64,000 bases of DNA from Ascarosepion bandense (lineage: Eukaryota; Mollusca; Cephalopoda; Sepiida; Sepiidae): NCBI GenBank assembly GCA_037127315.1, contig JBBBDQ010001188.1, positions 1,433,501 to 1,497,500 of the forward strand, written 5' to 3'. Below are positions 10,275-22,472 of this stretch, in pieces (position 1 is the first letter of the stretch; every line of letters begins with the position of its first letter). The position numbers were made by a program, and so were the translations under genes. The notes under the pieces are model-generated. The model had not been told where the DNA came from, ran no database searches, and saw only the letters and a list, made by a program, of their open reading frames with translations.

Positions 10275-12480
10275 TTTTTTTTTTTAATAATTTCACCGCA
10301 AGCAAGGCATTCCACTGCCACATAGCGCAGGGGGTTACATAGGGGAAGGTGCTGAGAGAGCGATTGGATATAGGAAATGTCAGAAGGAGGGTGATAGACG
10401 AGTAAGGAGGTACATAGGGAGAGTGTTTGAGAGAATGGGTGCGAGTTAGTGTGTTAGGAGGTGTCTATTGACATTACATTTAAACTTCTGGAGATTGTAG
10501 CTGTCGGGGAAGCAAGTATGCGGAAGGGAATTTCACAGGCGGGAAGTGCGAGAAAAGAAGCTGTTGGAGGAGAAATTGCGGTTACATTTTAACGGTTTCA
10601 CTGTAAAAGGGTGGGACCTAGTTACTAATCTAGTATCTCGTGCAAATTCGTACCTAGAGCACACCAGTGATCTAAGTTCATCGGAGCAGGAGCCGTGAAA
10701 GTATTTATAGAAGAGGCACAGGGAGGCCACGTCACGCCGGTGAGAGAGTGACTGCAGCCCGTCAGCCAAGTCGGTATCGATTACATTACAGATTCTCGGT
10801 TGGATTTTGTCAAGAACCCCGAGGAGATTAGCAGGGGCACCCGACCAGATGTGGCAGCAGTATTCAATACACGGGCGGATGGTAGATTTATATATGTGCG
10901 GGATAGATACAGACGGAAAGAACTCCCAGGCCCTGCACAGAGAACCGACTTTCATAGCAGTGGACTTAGCAATGGATTCGATATAGTCATTCCACTTGAG
11001 GTCCGTTAACAGTGTGAGGCCAAGCAGGCGTAGTGTTTTACTCTCTGAGAGGCAAGCCTGTTCCATGTTAACGGGAGGTAAGTGCGGTTGTCTATGGTGG
11101 TTAATTGATAGTAGCCTCGTTTTGGAAGAATTGAAATTTACGAGCCATTTCTTACCTTAATCCACCAGGGATTGGAGGTCCTTTTCAAGCTCGGCAGCTA
11201 GGTTCGCTTTGTGGCCCACACCAGATTTTTGATCGAGGTGTCATCGGCGTACATACCTACTTGGGATGTTATGGCATCGGGGAGATCATTGATGTAGATC
11301 AGAAAGAGCGTAGCACCTAGGATAGAGCCCTGAGGAAGACCCGCGTTTGTAGGGTAGTTCTGGGAGGCATGTCCGTTTAATACCACCTTAAATATGTGGT
11401 TAGAGATGAATGAATGTATTAGGTCCAACAAAAGTTCAGTTATACCATAGCTTTGCAGTTTCTGTAGAAGGCCAGCATGCCAGACTCTCTCGAACGCTTT
11501 AGAGATATCCAAGGCAACGGTTCGGGCTTCCCCATTCTTGTCGAGAGCCTGGTATATATTCTCGGTGATGGTCGTTAGCATATCAGCAGTAGACCTGGTG
11601 AAGCGGAAGCCATACTGTTTGTCCGAGAGGAGCCTGTGTGCTGTCAGATGCTGAACCACCTCGGCGTTGATAATGGCTTCGAACACTTTGCCAAAGATCG
11701 GAAGAAGGCAGATAGGGCGGTAATTTGCGGGGTCCGAGGGGTCTCCAGTGTTCTTAAATATAGGAACTACAGAAGAAGACTTCCAACAGGCAGGAAAGCA
11801 GGAAGAAGATAGGCAGATGTTATAGAGCTTAGAAAGGACAGAGAAGAGTTCAGGGGTACATTTCTTCAAGACGATGATTGGGATTCTGTCCCTACCACTC
11901 GCTTTGTGAGGGTCAAGTTTGAGATTATGTTAGAAATCAGCGAGGGCGTGATGTGGACGTCATTCAGTTGAGCCTCAGTTCTAAGTGAGAATTCGGGTGT
12001 ATAAACCCCAGACGAATCCAGTCTCGAATTGGTCGAGAATCTACGAGCAAAGCATTCAGCCTTGTCCGCTGAGGAGGTGAGGACCTCAAATCCATTCATT
12101 TGTGGGGGTATTGAGGAATAACTCTTGTTAAGCACGCTTTTACAGAGACGCCAGTAGTCTTTGACGCTGAACTTAGAGGATGCTATGCGTTGCTTCATTC
12201 TGGCAGCAAACAACATCTTAGCTTCGTTAAGAATCTTTTTACACTTATTACGAGCTGAGGCGAAAAGGCGCCTGTTTTGGTCCAACGTGTGGCTACGATA
12301 AAGCCGGAAGAAGTGATTCCGGTGGGCAATAGCGGCCGAGAAAGCGGGCGAGAACCAGGGAGACGAATGAGATTTAATCTGGAATTTCCTGGCAGGGATG
12401 AAAGCATCGATGCCAGGCTTAACCGAGGAGGAGACCTCGGATGCACAGTCTTTGACAAAAGAGGGGTTAGTTATATGGAA
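10275..12480 (-). mobile_element. CR1/Jockey-group LINE with broken reverse transcriptase
   Basis: Read on the - strand from about 12480 down, the copy has a linker region, then reverse transcriptase blocks (SSVVPIFKNTGDPSDPANYR, QYGFRFTRSTADML, ALDISKAFERVW, AGLPQGSILGATLFLIYIND, YADDTS), then the thumb/C-terminal part (YKSTIRPCIEYCCHIWSGAP) and the 3' UTR with poly(A). Frames change near 11866 and between 11198 and 11066, so the ORF is dead. The 5' endonuclease half is missing. This is the most complete copy of the family in the window. The block pattern fits the CR1/Jockey group; I cannot place it to a clade. Confidence 0.88.
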
Positions 12481-12895
12481 TGTCAGAAGGAGGGTAACGG
12501 ACAGATGAAAATAGCGGCGTAATGGGGTGGAGTGGATGGAAAAAAAGATTTTGAGAGAAAGGACGCGAGTTAGTGAGATAGAAGATGTTTATTGACCTGG
12601 TATATTAATTCTTGGATATTGTAACTGTCGAGGTAGCAAGTATATGAAAGGGAATTCCACAGGTGGGAAGTGCGAGAAAAGAAGCTATTAGAGTAGAAAT
12701 TGCGGTTACATTTTATTGGTTTTGCTGTAAAAGAGTTGGATCTAGTTGATAATCTAGTAGCTCGTGTAAATTGATACCTAGGGGGAACCAGTGAGCTAAG
12801 TTCGTTAGAGCAGAAGCCGTGAAAATGTATGCAGAAGAGGCACAGAGAAGCCACGTCAGGCCAGTGAGAGAACGACTGCCGCCGAACTGACATAG
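12481..12895 (-). mobile_element. Second CR1/Jockey-group LINE 3' segment, joined to the previous copy
   Basis: It encodes ASLCLFCIHFHGFCSNELSS and SFFSRTSHLWNSLSYTCY on the - strand, the C-terminal ORF end already present in the 10275-12480 copy. It is therefore a different copy. It has no poly(A) of its own at the junction, where AATGTCAGAAGGAGGGT is shared. Confidence 0.75.
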
Positions 12896-13049
12896 AATAT
12901 CGTAGAGAACTTTCCTAAATCTAACACATTTGACTTTAATTAAAGCTTTTTAAAAGATTGAGTTATAGATGAATAATGACGAATTTTACAGGATACTGGA
13001 ATGTTGCTTTTGATTGATTTTTATTGGTCAGACATGTATCACGTGGAAT

Positions 13050-13550
13050 TTTTAAGTTAAGTGTCATACGTGATACACACTTTGGCGATCATGTCTTGAA
13101 AGAGACATGACTGACTGGGCAGAATATCATCCTGCAGTAGGTTGACATTACTTTCTGCTATAGAACATTTGCCAGCGAATGCTACAGAACCCAATTTCTC
13201 CTGCCATTTAACTCATAGATGGAGGGAGAAGAGATAGATTATATTACATTATTATATTAAGTATAATTAGTGGGGGATCAGATTATTAGTTCATAACAAC
13301 GGAAAACCGACCCCACCACTTTATGCCTAGTAAAAAACTTAATCATGTTTCCAACTATTATATTCAGTCAGTTAAGTGCCATACGTGATACAGCTTCTGG
13401 GCGATCATGTCTCGAAAGAGGCATGACTGACTGGACAGAAGATCATTCCGCAGTAGGTTGGCATTGCTTTCTGCGGTAGACTGGTTGCCAGCCAAGGCTA
13501 TAGAACCCAATCTGTCCTATTATTTAACCCATAACTGGAAGGAAAAGTTA
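13050..13550 (-). mobile_element. Two truncated family 1 SINEs around a palindromic repeat
   Basis: Partial SINE copies at about 13060-13215 and 13370-13545 (ATCATGTCTCGAAAGAG...ACATGACTGACTGG, then ACCCAATCTGTCC) flank AGTGGGGGATCAGATT...ACCCCACCACTTTATGCC. Both lack the tRNA-like head. Confidence 0.65.
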
Positions 13551-13712
13551 TAATATATATGCATTACGCCATAATCATTATTCGGTAAAAATGTCATTGC
13601 TAATCATGCATTACTTTTTAAGTAATACACATATTTATGTCTTTGTTGTTTCCGTTCCTTATATTATGGCCGCTTTGTAGTGCATTGGATACCAGCAAGG
13701 AACAATACAAAC

Positions 13713-14643
13713 TTTCTTCTTCTTCTTCTTCTTCTTCTTCTTCTTCTTCTTCTTCTTCTATGTGCCCTGTCCTTTTAGGACGTAGGCGATCATGGCTTTC
13801 CACGTCTCTCTATCCCTGGTGGCTCTTAGCATTCTTTCTCCAGTCATACCACGCAACCCTCGTTCTGTCATCAACCTGCTCAGGCCCTTCAAATATGTCA
13901 CCCGCTGCTTTCCCTTGTTTCTTTCTACTTCTATCTGGCCTGTTAGTATCAGATTCTCCAAACCCTCCTTTCTCATTGCATGTCCCAGGAACTTTAGCTG
14001 TCTCTTCCTGATGCTCAATATTAATTTCCTTTTCGTTTCCATCCTTTCCAAAACCTCATCATTGCTCACATGCTAGATCCATGATATCCGCAGCATCCTT
14101 CTGTAGATCCACATTTCAGTTGCTTCAAGTTTTTTCTTCATTTTGTTCTTCATTTTGTTCTTCATATCTTCCAGCATTCGCTGCCATATCAAAGAACTGA
14201 CATCAAATAGCAATCCTGTACTCTCTTCTTTGTTTCTAGTGAAAATTTCCTGTCTCTTAATACTTTACTTAGATTCTGAAACGCGTCCTTCGCCATGCTA
14301 ATTCGCCTTTGGATCTGTGTCGCACTTTCCGTCTTCTGTTAGAACACTTCCCAGATATTTAAATTTTTACCTGCTTGACTTTAGCATCTCCGACCTGTAT
14401 TTGGCATTTTGGGCTGCGTCTTTTTCTGATGACCATGCATTCAATTTTCTTTCAGTTTATTTTTAGTCCTTTCTCGTCACTCTTTTCCGCTACCTTCTGT
14501 GCGAGGTCTTGTAGTTTCCTTTCTGTGTCTGCTATCAGCACTGTATCACCTGCGTACCTTAAGTTGCACAAATTTTGGCCTCCGATGCCGAATCCTGGCA
14601 TAACATCTTGGGTACTGAAAATAGTCTTGCTGTACAAGTTAGG
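13713..14643 (-). mobile_element. RTE/BovB-like LINE, 3' part, with (GAA)n tail
   Basis: On the - strand it reads a reverse transcriptase stretch ([20 protein letters not shown]) and the C-terminal region (RKRQLKFLGHAMRKEGLENL, then TGERMLRATRDRETW and AMIAYVLKGQGT). It ends in (GAA)n, seen as (TTC)n at 13713-13759. A simple-repeat tail rather than poly(A) is typical of RTE-type LINEs. The YADD motif is YAGD here, and the frames are interrupted, so it is inactive. Confidence 0.82.
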
Positions 14644-14667
14644 TAAATCATTAAAATCAATAAAAAC

Positions 14668-15126
14668 ATTTTTTTAATCATCTCACCCCAAGCAAGGCAT
14701 TCCACTGCCACTATTGCGCATGGGGCGACATAGGGGAAGGTAAGGAGAAGGAGTGGTTAGACATAGGGAATGTCAGGAGGAAGGTGACAAATGAGTAAGC
14801 ATACCGAGGATGAGGGTTGGGCAGATGGGAAGAGTGTTTGATAGAATGGGAGCAGGTTAGTGTGTTAGGAGGTGTCTATTGACCTTACATTTAAACTCCT
14901 GGAGATTGTAGCCGTCGGGGAAGCAATCGTGTGGAAGAAAGTTCCACAGTCGGGAAGTGCGAGGAAAGAAACTGTTGGAGTAGAAGTTGTGGTTGCATTT
15001 TATCGGTTTCACTGTAAAATGGTGGGATCTAGTTGCTAATCTAGTATCTCGTGCAAATTCGTATATAGGGGGCACCAGTGATCTAAGTTCATCGGAGCAG
15101 AAGCCGTGAAAGTATTTATAGAAGAA
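14668..15126 (-). mobile_element. CR1/Jockey-group LINE, 3' end
   Basis: T-rich end followed by CTCACCCCAAGCAAGGCATT; the - strand encodes SFFPRTSRLWNFLPHDCF. It is 5' truncated and abuts the RTE copy. Confidence 0.82.
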
Positions 15127-15345
15127 AACTGTCGAAACTTTTGCATACCTCGGAAATTAATTACATTCTATGGAAAAGGAAGGGAAAATTCGAATATCCA
15201 AAGCTTAGGCCGTCTTAAATAAAATGGATGTAATCTGTAAATCTGATCTACTTGATAAACTCAAGGTGGGGTTTTTTCGAGTCTCTGTAAAGGCAGTTTT
15301 AATGCATCTTTGGACATTAACTATATTACTTTGTCGTGTCTAAGC

Positions 15346-15574
15346 TTAACCCTCTAGGGCCATTCGTATCATATTTGATACAGTATGAAAAAAGCCTTGA
15401 AAGAAATATTTTCCTGAAAAATTATTTAAGAGAAATATTTTATAAATTTCAAATGAAAGCAGTACTGACTGCTCAGTCAATGAATACCAAATGTTTCCTT
15501 ATAGGGAAATACCAAATGTTTCCTTATAGGGAAATACTGTATCAAATATGATACGAATGGCCCTAGAGGGTTAA
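15346..15574. mobile_element. piggyBac-like MITE, copy 1
   Basis: TTAA at 15346-15349 and at 15571-15574 flank a 221-bp element whose ends are inverted repeats starting CCCTCTAGGGCCATTCGTAT. TTAA target duplication and CCC...GGG ends are the mark of piggyBac-type elements. No transposase is inside. Confidence 0.85.
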
Positions 15575-15616
15575 CGGCCCATTGGCCTCTATTTTTACTT
15601 GGGGATTTATGTTGGT

Positions 15617-15846
15617 TTAACCCTCTAGGGCCATTCGTATCATATTTGATACAGTATGAAAACAAGCCTTGAAAGAAATATTTTCCTGAAAAATTTTTTA
15701 AGAGAAATATTTTATAAATTTCAAATGAAAGCAGTACTGACTGCTCAGTCAATGAATACCAAATGTTTCCTTATAGGAAAATACCAAATGCTTCCTTATA
15801 AGGAAATTCTGTATCAAATATGATACGAATGGCCCTAGAGGGTTAA
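15617..15846. mobile_element. piggyBac-like MITE, copy 2
   Basis: This is a second copy in the same orientation: TTAA 15617-15620, element 15621-15842 (222 bp), TTAA 15843-15846. It differs from copy 1 at only a few bases. The two are separated by 42 bp. Confidence 0.85.
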
Positions 15847-16330
15847 TGGACTTTACACCCGGATGCTGTGTGATATAGATAACATCACTTGAAAACAATA
15901 CCCAAAGAAACCAAAACTCTCTGGACGCATCCCTAATTTTCTACAATCTTACTCGAATGAATGCGTTTTGCAGGACCCTGCTGGGGAGCAAGACGAGAAC
16001 TTGCGGGTAATTTATTGCTCTGGACACCATGCCATGACGCAAGACGGCTTCTTCTGCTAGCAAGCACAGGCATTTAGTAGCAATGTTATGAAAACAAGCT
16101 AAAGAATTTTATGCAGAACCATGATATTCGGCGAGATATACACCCGAATGTCCCAGGCTACTCGTCCGAAGAATAATATAAAATAAAAGAATAGAATATG
16201 ATAGTAGAAACTCATAAATATAACATCTCTTCAATCATTTTGATCCAAATAATAGGCATCTAAAATTTTGACCTTCTTTTGTACAACACACCATTCGGAA
16301 TAAAATCATAAACGCTTTAAGAATATAAGT
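15847..16330. other. No recognisable feature
   Basis: Sequence of mixed composition without a family I recognise or a plausible exon. Confidence 0.4.
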
Positions 16331-16331
16331 C

Positions 16332-16592
16332 AGGTAAGTACCATACGTGATACATGGTTAGGTGATCATGTCTCGAAAGAGACATGACTGACTGAGCAGA
16401 TAATTTTTCTACAGTAGATTGTCATTACTTTCTTCGTAAAACTGCTTGTCAAGCCAGGGTATAGAACACGATCTGTCCTGTTATTTGACCCATATATGGA
16501 GGGAGAAGCACTAGATTAACCACTATCCATAGGTATTTGTGTGGAAGTCAATGCAACGTATCTAGCTGTCATTCGAACTTGACTCTCCGATT
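16332..16592 (-). mobile_element. tRNA-derived SINE, family 1 (head incomplete)
   Basis: It spans ACCATACGTGATACATGG to CATTCGAACTTGACTCTCCG. The order is tail, conserved centre (GAACACGATCTGTCCTG), then most of the tRNA-like head on the - strand. Confidence 0.75.
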
Positions 16593-16784
16593 AAAAAATA
16601 TTTATAATGATTATTATAATTAATATCTTATATAAATATAATATATATATATATATATATGAAGATCTTGAATACGTTTTCGGTAATTGTTTCATGAAAA
16701 GTAATGGCTTATTTTTAAAAATTAGTAAGAAAGTATTGTTCATTACTAGCTACTACTTTTTCTTATCTTCTGGCACAATTTGAA

Positions 16785-17700
16785 TTCCACGTCGAACAAA
16801 CGTCACGTCTTTTGAGGCTAATCACGAGTTGACCCATTGTTTGACCTTTTCTTGAGAATGAAAATAGTGCTCAGCCAAGTCATGTGCAATGGATCGGAAC
16901 AAATGATAATTGGCCGAGCAGTGTCTGGTGAATACGGTGGATGGAGTAGGACTTCCCATTTAAGCCTTTCCAAATAGGTTTTTACCCCTTATGAAACACG
17001 TAGGCTACCGTTGTCATATTAGAAAATCACTATGTCGTGTCTCTGATCATATATCGGCCGTTCTTTCTTTAATGCTCGGCTGAAACACATTAATTATAGT
17101 CGATAACGATCTCTCGTAATAGTTTCGTCCGGTTCAGGGCATCTGATAATAAACTACACCCTGTTGAGCCCACCAAATGCAGAAAAGAAGCTTTGAACCA
17201 TGGATATTCGACTTTGACGCCAATTTTGATACGTGACTGTGCTTATCCAACAATAGGGCTATCATAATGTATCCACTTTTCATCGCCAGTCACGATACAA
17301 TGCAAAAACAATCCCTTTTTTTGTCACTGAAGCTGCATTTTACAGGTGGCTTCAACTCGTACGGCACCCGATGTCCTTACTTTCGATTCATTCCCAATGC
17401 TTTCAAATGTTTAGCAAATGTTGTGCGATCATCTCCTACTTATTCTGCAAGTTAAGTTTAAGTTTTTATGAAGTAATGCCTTCAATTATTCGTCTTCATT
17501 TTTTAGCGTTCCAGAGAATTCTCTATTTCAACATCAAATCATTATTTTTGAAGTGGTTAAACAAATCTCTGCCTGTTGTTTCCGACAGAGCATGTTCACC
17601 TTAAGACTCAACAAGAATTCTGTGTGCTTCTGCTGCAGATTTCTTTTGAATAAAGTAGTGCAGTATAACTCCCCGCAAATAAACTTTCTTTTAATTTCCT
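16785..17700 (-). pseudogene. mariner transposase pseudogene
   Basis: Conceptual reading on the - strand gives, in order, IQKKSAAEAHRILVES, GEHALSETTGRDLFNHFKNN, TKKGLFLHCIVTGDEKWIHY, then ALNRTKLLREIVIDYN and a DN-x-RV stretch, and finally a match to the mariner segment around the third aspartate (HRIHQT, FVPIHCT). This is the expected N-terminal to C-terminal order of a mariner (DD34D) transposase. Many stops and frameshifts show that it is dead. The first catalytic Asp (TGDEKW) is still visible. Confidence 0.85.
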
Positions 17701-17944
17701 TTTAATATAATGTAAGTAGTAGATATATTCTGGCCAAGGAGGATATATTCTAGCACAATCTATTTTAAACGTAGGTTTTGGATGAGCTAGCAATTAGAGC
17801 TACATTTTGGTCTGCCTTTAAGTATAGTCACCGCAGTTATATTTAAATCAATTAAAATATAACAGGTAGTCAATGAATGATCAAATATAAAGAATATTTT
17901 TTGTTTAGTATAAAAACTGACTAAATATTTTGTATGCCTACACC

Positions 17945-18333
17945 TACACTACCGGCCATACTTCTTAGCCCACCACAGTGTTTTAAAAAATGATGTTTTT
18001 CATATTATTTTTTAGTATTTATTGCCAAGTGAATAATTGTAAATGAAAATAGAATGTTTTTTGTTAATACTGCACAGTAACATGTGCATTAAATGAATTT
18101 ATAAATATTTAATAATTACCTATATTGCAGTTTCATCAATAAAAGAATGAAGAAAATTTAGGGTGATTCGGACGAATTCATCTTTGCTTCCTTGCCTTGT
18201 AAAATTTCACAAAGTAATAAAAACAAAAAAAAACATTCTATTTTCATTTAGAATTATCCACTTAAATATAGTATGAAATACACCATTTCTTTTAAAAAAC
18301 TGGGGTGACCTAATAATTATCGCCGGTAGTGTA
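17945..18333. mobile_element. Tc1-like inverted-repeat element (MITE)
   Basis: The ends read CACTACCGGCCATACTTCTT on the + strand and CACTACCGGCGATAATTATT on the - strand. The inverted repeats extend for about 110 bp through AATGAAAATAGAATG. TA flanks fit Tc1/mariner target duplication. The related element at 59671-60064 retains transposase sequence. Confidence 0.75.
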
Positions 18334-18862
18334 TATATAAACAGACAAGCCTTCCTATACAAACATTTACAAAATCTTTTTACTTGCATAAGTTTAAGAA
18401 AAACAAACTAATGATTTAATACACGTGGTATACATATGACCAATAAGAATCAACCTAAACAACATTCCAGGATACTGTCTCTTTGTCAGAAAAAATGTCC
18501 TCATCTTTAATCTGGTCTCTGAAGAAGCCTTAATAAAAGGAAAGCATTAGATTGAGACACGTTACCTACTTTGTTACTTATTTATTTTTTAAGATATTGT
18601 CCGCTTCTGATCCATATATACAACTCATTTCAGCGTATGGAAATGAGCCTAAATGACATGGTTGCACCTCTCTTCAATATTTTATTGACTGATTGATTCT
18701 AATCAAAGTTTTTATAATCACTATGGATGCAAAATTATCCCTTTCTAGTTTTACCATGTGGTCAATCAAACATCTGGTTTCTAAAATGTATATATTACAT
18801 TTTTCATATCTTATGAAAAATGCATACAAAAAATGACATTATAAACGATCTAAGTTAACAAA

Positions 18863-19201
18863 TCTAAACGTATTTATAAATGAAACTTTGTCTGTGTGTG
18901 TGTCTGTGTGTGTGTATCCGTTACCTATAGACTCCGAAACGGCTGAACCAATATTCTTGAAAATTTACACAGTTGTACTACAAGCGTCTGCGAGTGTTCT
19001 TAGCTAGGTTTTGTGTCAAGGTACCCCTGATAAATATCAAAAATCGATAATCGAAAAAATCGGGTTATAGAAGGAGTGGTCCGATTTTAATCAAATTTGA
19101 TACAGTCATAGACAAAGACATAAGAAACGATATTCAGAAGTTTCAAGGTTGCAGTTCTTACAATAGAACAGAAAATGGATAAATGGATAATATATATATA
19201 C

Positions 19202-19249
<48 letters not shown>

Positions 19250-19633
19250 TCAAGATGTTTGTGTGTGTCTGTTTATCTGCCTGTATATCTTTATTTTTTC
19301 AGCCCTTTTATTTTAGTTTTTGCTTTGGGTTTGGCTCTAAGTAGATATAATTGTAGTTCCTAGTCTCAGCCATGATCTCATTTACTCAGAGGACTTATTT
19401 AGCCTTCAAAATTAAGTTTACAATGAAAAAAACTTATTTGATATCGATAACAGGAAATCAAAATTTGACTTACATCCATTCATTTTTCTTTCAGTCTCCG
19501 GATTCGCTTTAACTGGACAAAACTATTGCTTTTTAGTCTTTCGTGCCAACGTCCAAAGAGTGTGTGCTCCAGGACCATGGATTAGTTTTAAAGCTTTCAT
19601 TACACCCGAGCAACACCGGGCTATACTGCTAGT
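18863..19633 (+). mobile_element. Non-autonomous Helitron, copy 1
   Basis: It begins TCTAAACGTATTTATAAATG after an A. It ends with the hairpin CCCGAGCAACACCGGG and then CTAGT, followed by T. TC start, 3' hairpin, CTRRT-type end and A/T insertion site are Helitron marks. The internal TATAGACTCCGAAACGGCTG is shared with the copy at 34325-34992. A (TA)n tract lies at 19188-19244. Confidence 0.75.
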
Positions 19634-20367
19634 TTGTTATATGTTAAAGTATGTCTGTAGCTTACGGCAATATTGCTCTGTAATATCGGTCCTCGACCGA
19701 TCACCGAAGTCAAGAAACTTCAAACGCGGTCAGTATCTAGACTTCACTTTCCAGTCTCGATGAAGTCCAAAGTAGTCTTCGCGTCCTTGTCGGTGATTAA
19801 AACTGTCTGCTCCAAAACCCCGTTCTTATAAACGAAACGCCGAGTGGTCTTTTACGAATACCATCTTCCGTAAAGTTGGATAGGTTTGGGAAGTCCCAAT
19901 TTCAAATTTTATTCGAAGACGTTATATTAATTTATGCTCAAATAACGTTGAGGAAAGCATGAACTAACCTCTCCCTGTCAGCTCTTAGTTACAAAGAAGG
20001 ACTTGTATAAATTAATCATAATTATCTATAGAATACTTCTTAAAATAAAGAAAAAATTATTGGATTTAAATAAAGTACAATTTTCGGATTTTGTTCGCCA
20101 CTGCTGTCGCTAGGTATTGAACACATAACACTTCGGTTCAAGTCATTGAATCCAGCCAATGCTTTTACCCACTGGGTCATGTGTACTTGGGGTGGCGAAC
20201 AAAAAATTAGAGAGTTAAGTTAAATGGAGATAACTAAGACATCTAGAAGTGGCATGACCCATGAAACGAGAACAAATTTACTCATTGTTTCAAAATAAAA
20301 GGTTTGGTTCAAAATTCTAGTCACCTGAATATGACGATAAATATGGGGACAACAGTCCGAAAAATGT
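19634..20367. other. Mostly unrecognised sequence with a tRNA-like SINE fragment
   Basis: At about 20100-20200, read on the - strand, CCCAGTGGGTAAAAGCATTG and GTGTTCAATACC look like Pol III A and B boxes. Nothing else is identified. Confidence 0.35.
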
Positions 20368-20672
20368 CAAGTGTCAGACGTGAGACACGCTTTGGGCTAT
20401 CGTATCTCGAAACAGACATGACTGATTGGCAGAAGATTATCCTACAGTAAGTTGACATTGCTTTCTGAGGGCAGACTGGGATTCCAGCCAAAGCTATAGA
20501 ACCCAATCTGTCCTGTTATTTAACTCCTAACTGGAGGGAAGAAACAGATTAATACCTTTTCCAAGGATATTTGCGCGTAAGTGAATGCAAGGAATTCAGC
20601 TGGAATTCGAACTCGGCTCCCCGATTTGTCGTTCTGAGTCGATATCCACTGCACCGCAACGCACATCCGAAC
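20368..20672 (-). mobile_element. tRNA-derived SINE, family 1, near full length
   Basis: On the - strand it starts with the tRNA-like head (GGATGTGCGTTGCGGTGCAG, then B box GAGTTCGAATTCC). It continues through the conserved centre (GGACAGATTGGGTTCTATAG) and ends at GTGTCTCACGTCTGACACTT. Octopus tRNA-derived SINEs (OR1/OR2) are known; whether this is one of them needs alignment. Confidence 0.85.
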
Positions 20673-20939
20673 AATGTAAATAGTGTATTTAAATTATTTG
20701 AAAAAGTATGAAAAGCTTTAAAAACAACAAATCCCTGCTTGCATAAGATTCCGTAGCGTCAATCTATCAATAATTGTCTTCTTTAAATTTAGGTTCGCGT
20801 GAACCCATTTCAATCATTCATGAGTGAAAACTGTTGTGTATATCTGAGTGCTTGCACATTTCTGAACATGTTGTAAGAGTGTATGACATTCATATAACTG
20901 TTTAGATCTAACCAATCTATTTATTTTAATGCGAAAACA

Positions 20940-21450
20940 CACCTTCCTGATCTATAGGGAATAGAGATTTATCCCTTGTTTCCTGTATTTTTTATTTTAG
21001 TATTAATTAGTTGTTTCCCTCAATAAAATTAGAAAGTCTCGTCTATCGGCCGGCTCAGTCCTTTGTGGTCTATAGAACAGGAGTAGGGGTTTTCTGTTTA
21101 GTATTAGATTCGTATTCATTTTTATTTTATTAATATTTTAATATATTTTCCGAAATATGAGTAGATAGATTTATTTATCGCCCGATTTACACGCCTCCCT
21201 TGTCTGCTGAACAGGAATAGAAATTTAACCATTGTATTCATGTTTAGGATTGTGATTCCAATTTCTGATGAAGCCTCCTTCAACTCTCTACTTCTAACTT
21301 TTCCACATAAACACTGAAATTTTATTCACTATTTTTATTTTATTTTATTTTATTTTATGTTTTTATTTCAATAAGGTTCATAGGTTGACTTAGTATCCGA
21401 TTCAAACATCTCGCCGGAAAGTAGAGGTTTATCCTTTGTTTCACGTTTAG
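20940..21450. repeat. Imperfect repeats (CAGGAATAGAGATTTATCC type)
   Basis: Four loose copies of a segment with a GCCCGATT-like start, an AACAGGAGTAG-like middle and TTATCC(C)TTGTTTC lie at about 20945, 21045, 21175 and 21385. A further copy is at 43160-43260. Confidence 0.45.
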
Positions 21451-21479
21451 AATTGGCGTTCGAGGTCATCTTAAATAGT

Positions 21480-22165
21480 TCTCTTTCTCTTTCACACCCA
21501 GTAATAACTTGCGCCTTAGTGGCATTATCGCCTTCTACAGTCTTCATGAAGTCAGTTCTTTTATTGTACTATCTCATCAGTAAAGTCTTTACATTCTCTT
21601 TCACTCCCAGTAACCCCTTGCGTCTTAGTGGCATTATCGCCATCTTCTGTCTTCCTAAAACCTATTCTTTTATTGTTCTTTCTCCTCACTAAAGTCTTCT
21701 CATTCTCTTTCAATCCCAGTAAACCCTTGCGTCTTAGTGGCATTGTTGCCATCTTCTGTCTTCCTGAAACCTGTTCTTTTATTGTCCTTTCTCCTCACTA
21801 AAGTCTTCTCATTCTCTTTCACTCCCGGTAACCCCTTGCGTCTTAGTGGCATTATCGCCATCGTATGTCTTCCTGAAACCTGTTCTTTTATTGTCCTTTC
21901 TCCTCACTAAAGTCTTCTCATTCTCTTTCAATCTCAGTAACCTCTTGCATCTTAGTGGCATTATCGCCATCTTCTGTCTTCCTGAAACCTATTCTTTTAT
22001 TGTCCTTTCTCCTCACTAAAGCCTTTTCATTCGCTTTCACTCCTAGTAACCCCTTGCGTCTTACTGGCATTATCGCCATCTTGTCTTCCTGAAACCTGTT
22101 CTTTTAATGTCCTTTCTCCTCACTAAAGTCTTCTCATTCTCTTTCACTCCCAGTGTCCCCTTACA
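21480..22165. repeat. Tandem repeat of about 110 bp, six units
   Basis: TTAGTGGCATTATCGCC recurs (one variant unit) at 21517, 21627, 21736, 21845, 21952 and about 22062. Each unit also has CTCCTCACTAAAGTCTTCTC and CTTCCTGAAACCTGTTC. No coding role is apparent. Confidence 0.88.
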
Positions 22166-22472
22166 TCTTGCTTGAGATGATGAAAAATGAAATTAAATTT
22201 TCTCTTGAGATTCCCGTATCGATTTCATGTCATTAAAATATATTTAAAGCGAATGAATCCTGATGGTCTTACCGACCCCAGAATATCAAAGAACTGTCTC
22301 AAATGAAGGGAACCGTATAACAATAGCTGAAAGCACAATGAAAATAATACCAACATGTGTTCATGATATTCAGAATGCCAAAAGATGGAATTTGAAATAA
22401 ATTTTCTACAAGTATTACTGTCATTATTTGTTTGATAATCGGCCAAAAACATTATATATATATGTATGTATG

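Noticed and set aside
13618..13803. Poly-Glu protein
   Set aside because: Translation of the (GAA)n tail of an RTE-type LINE.
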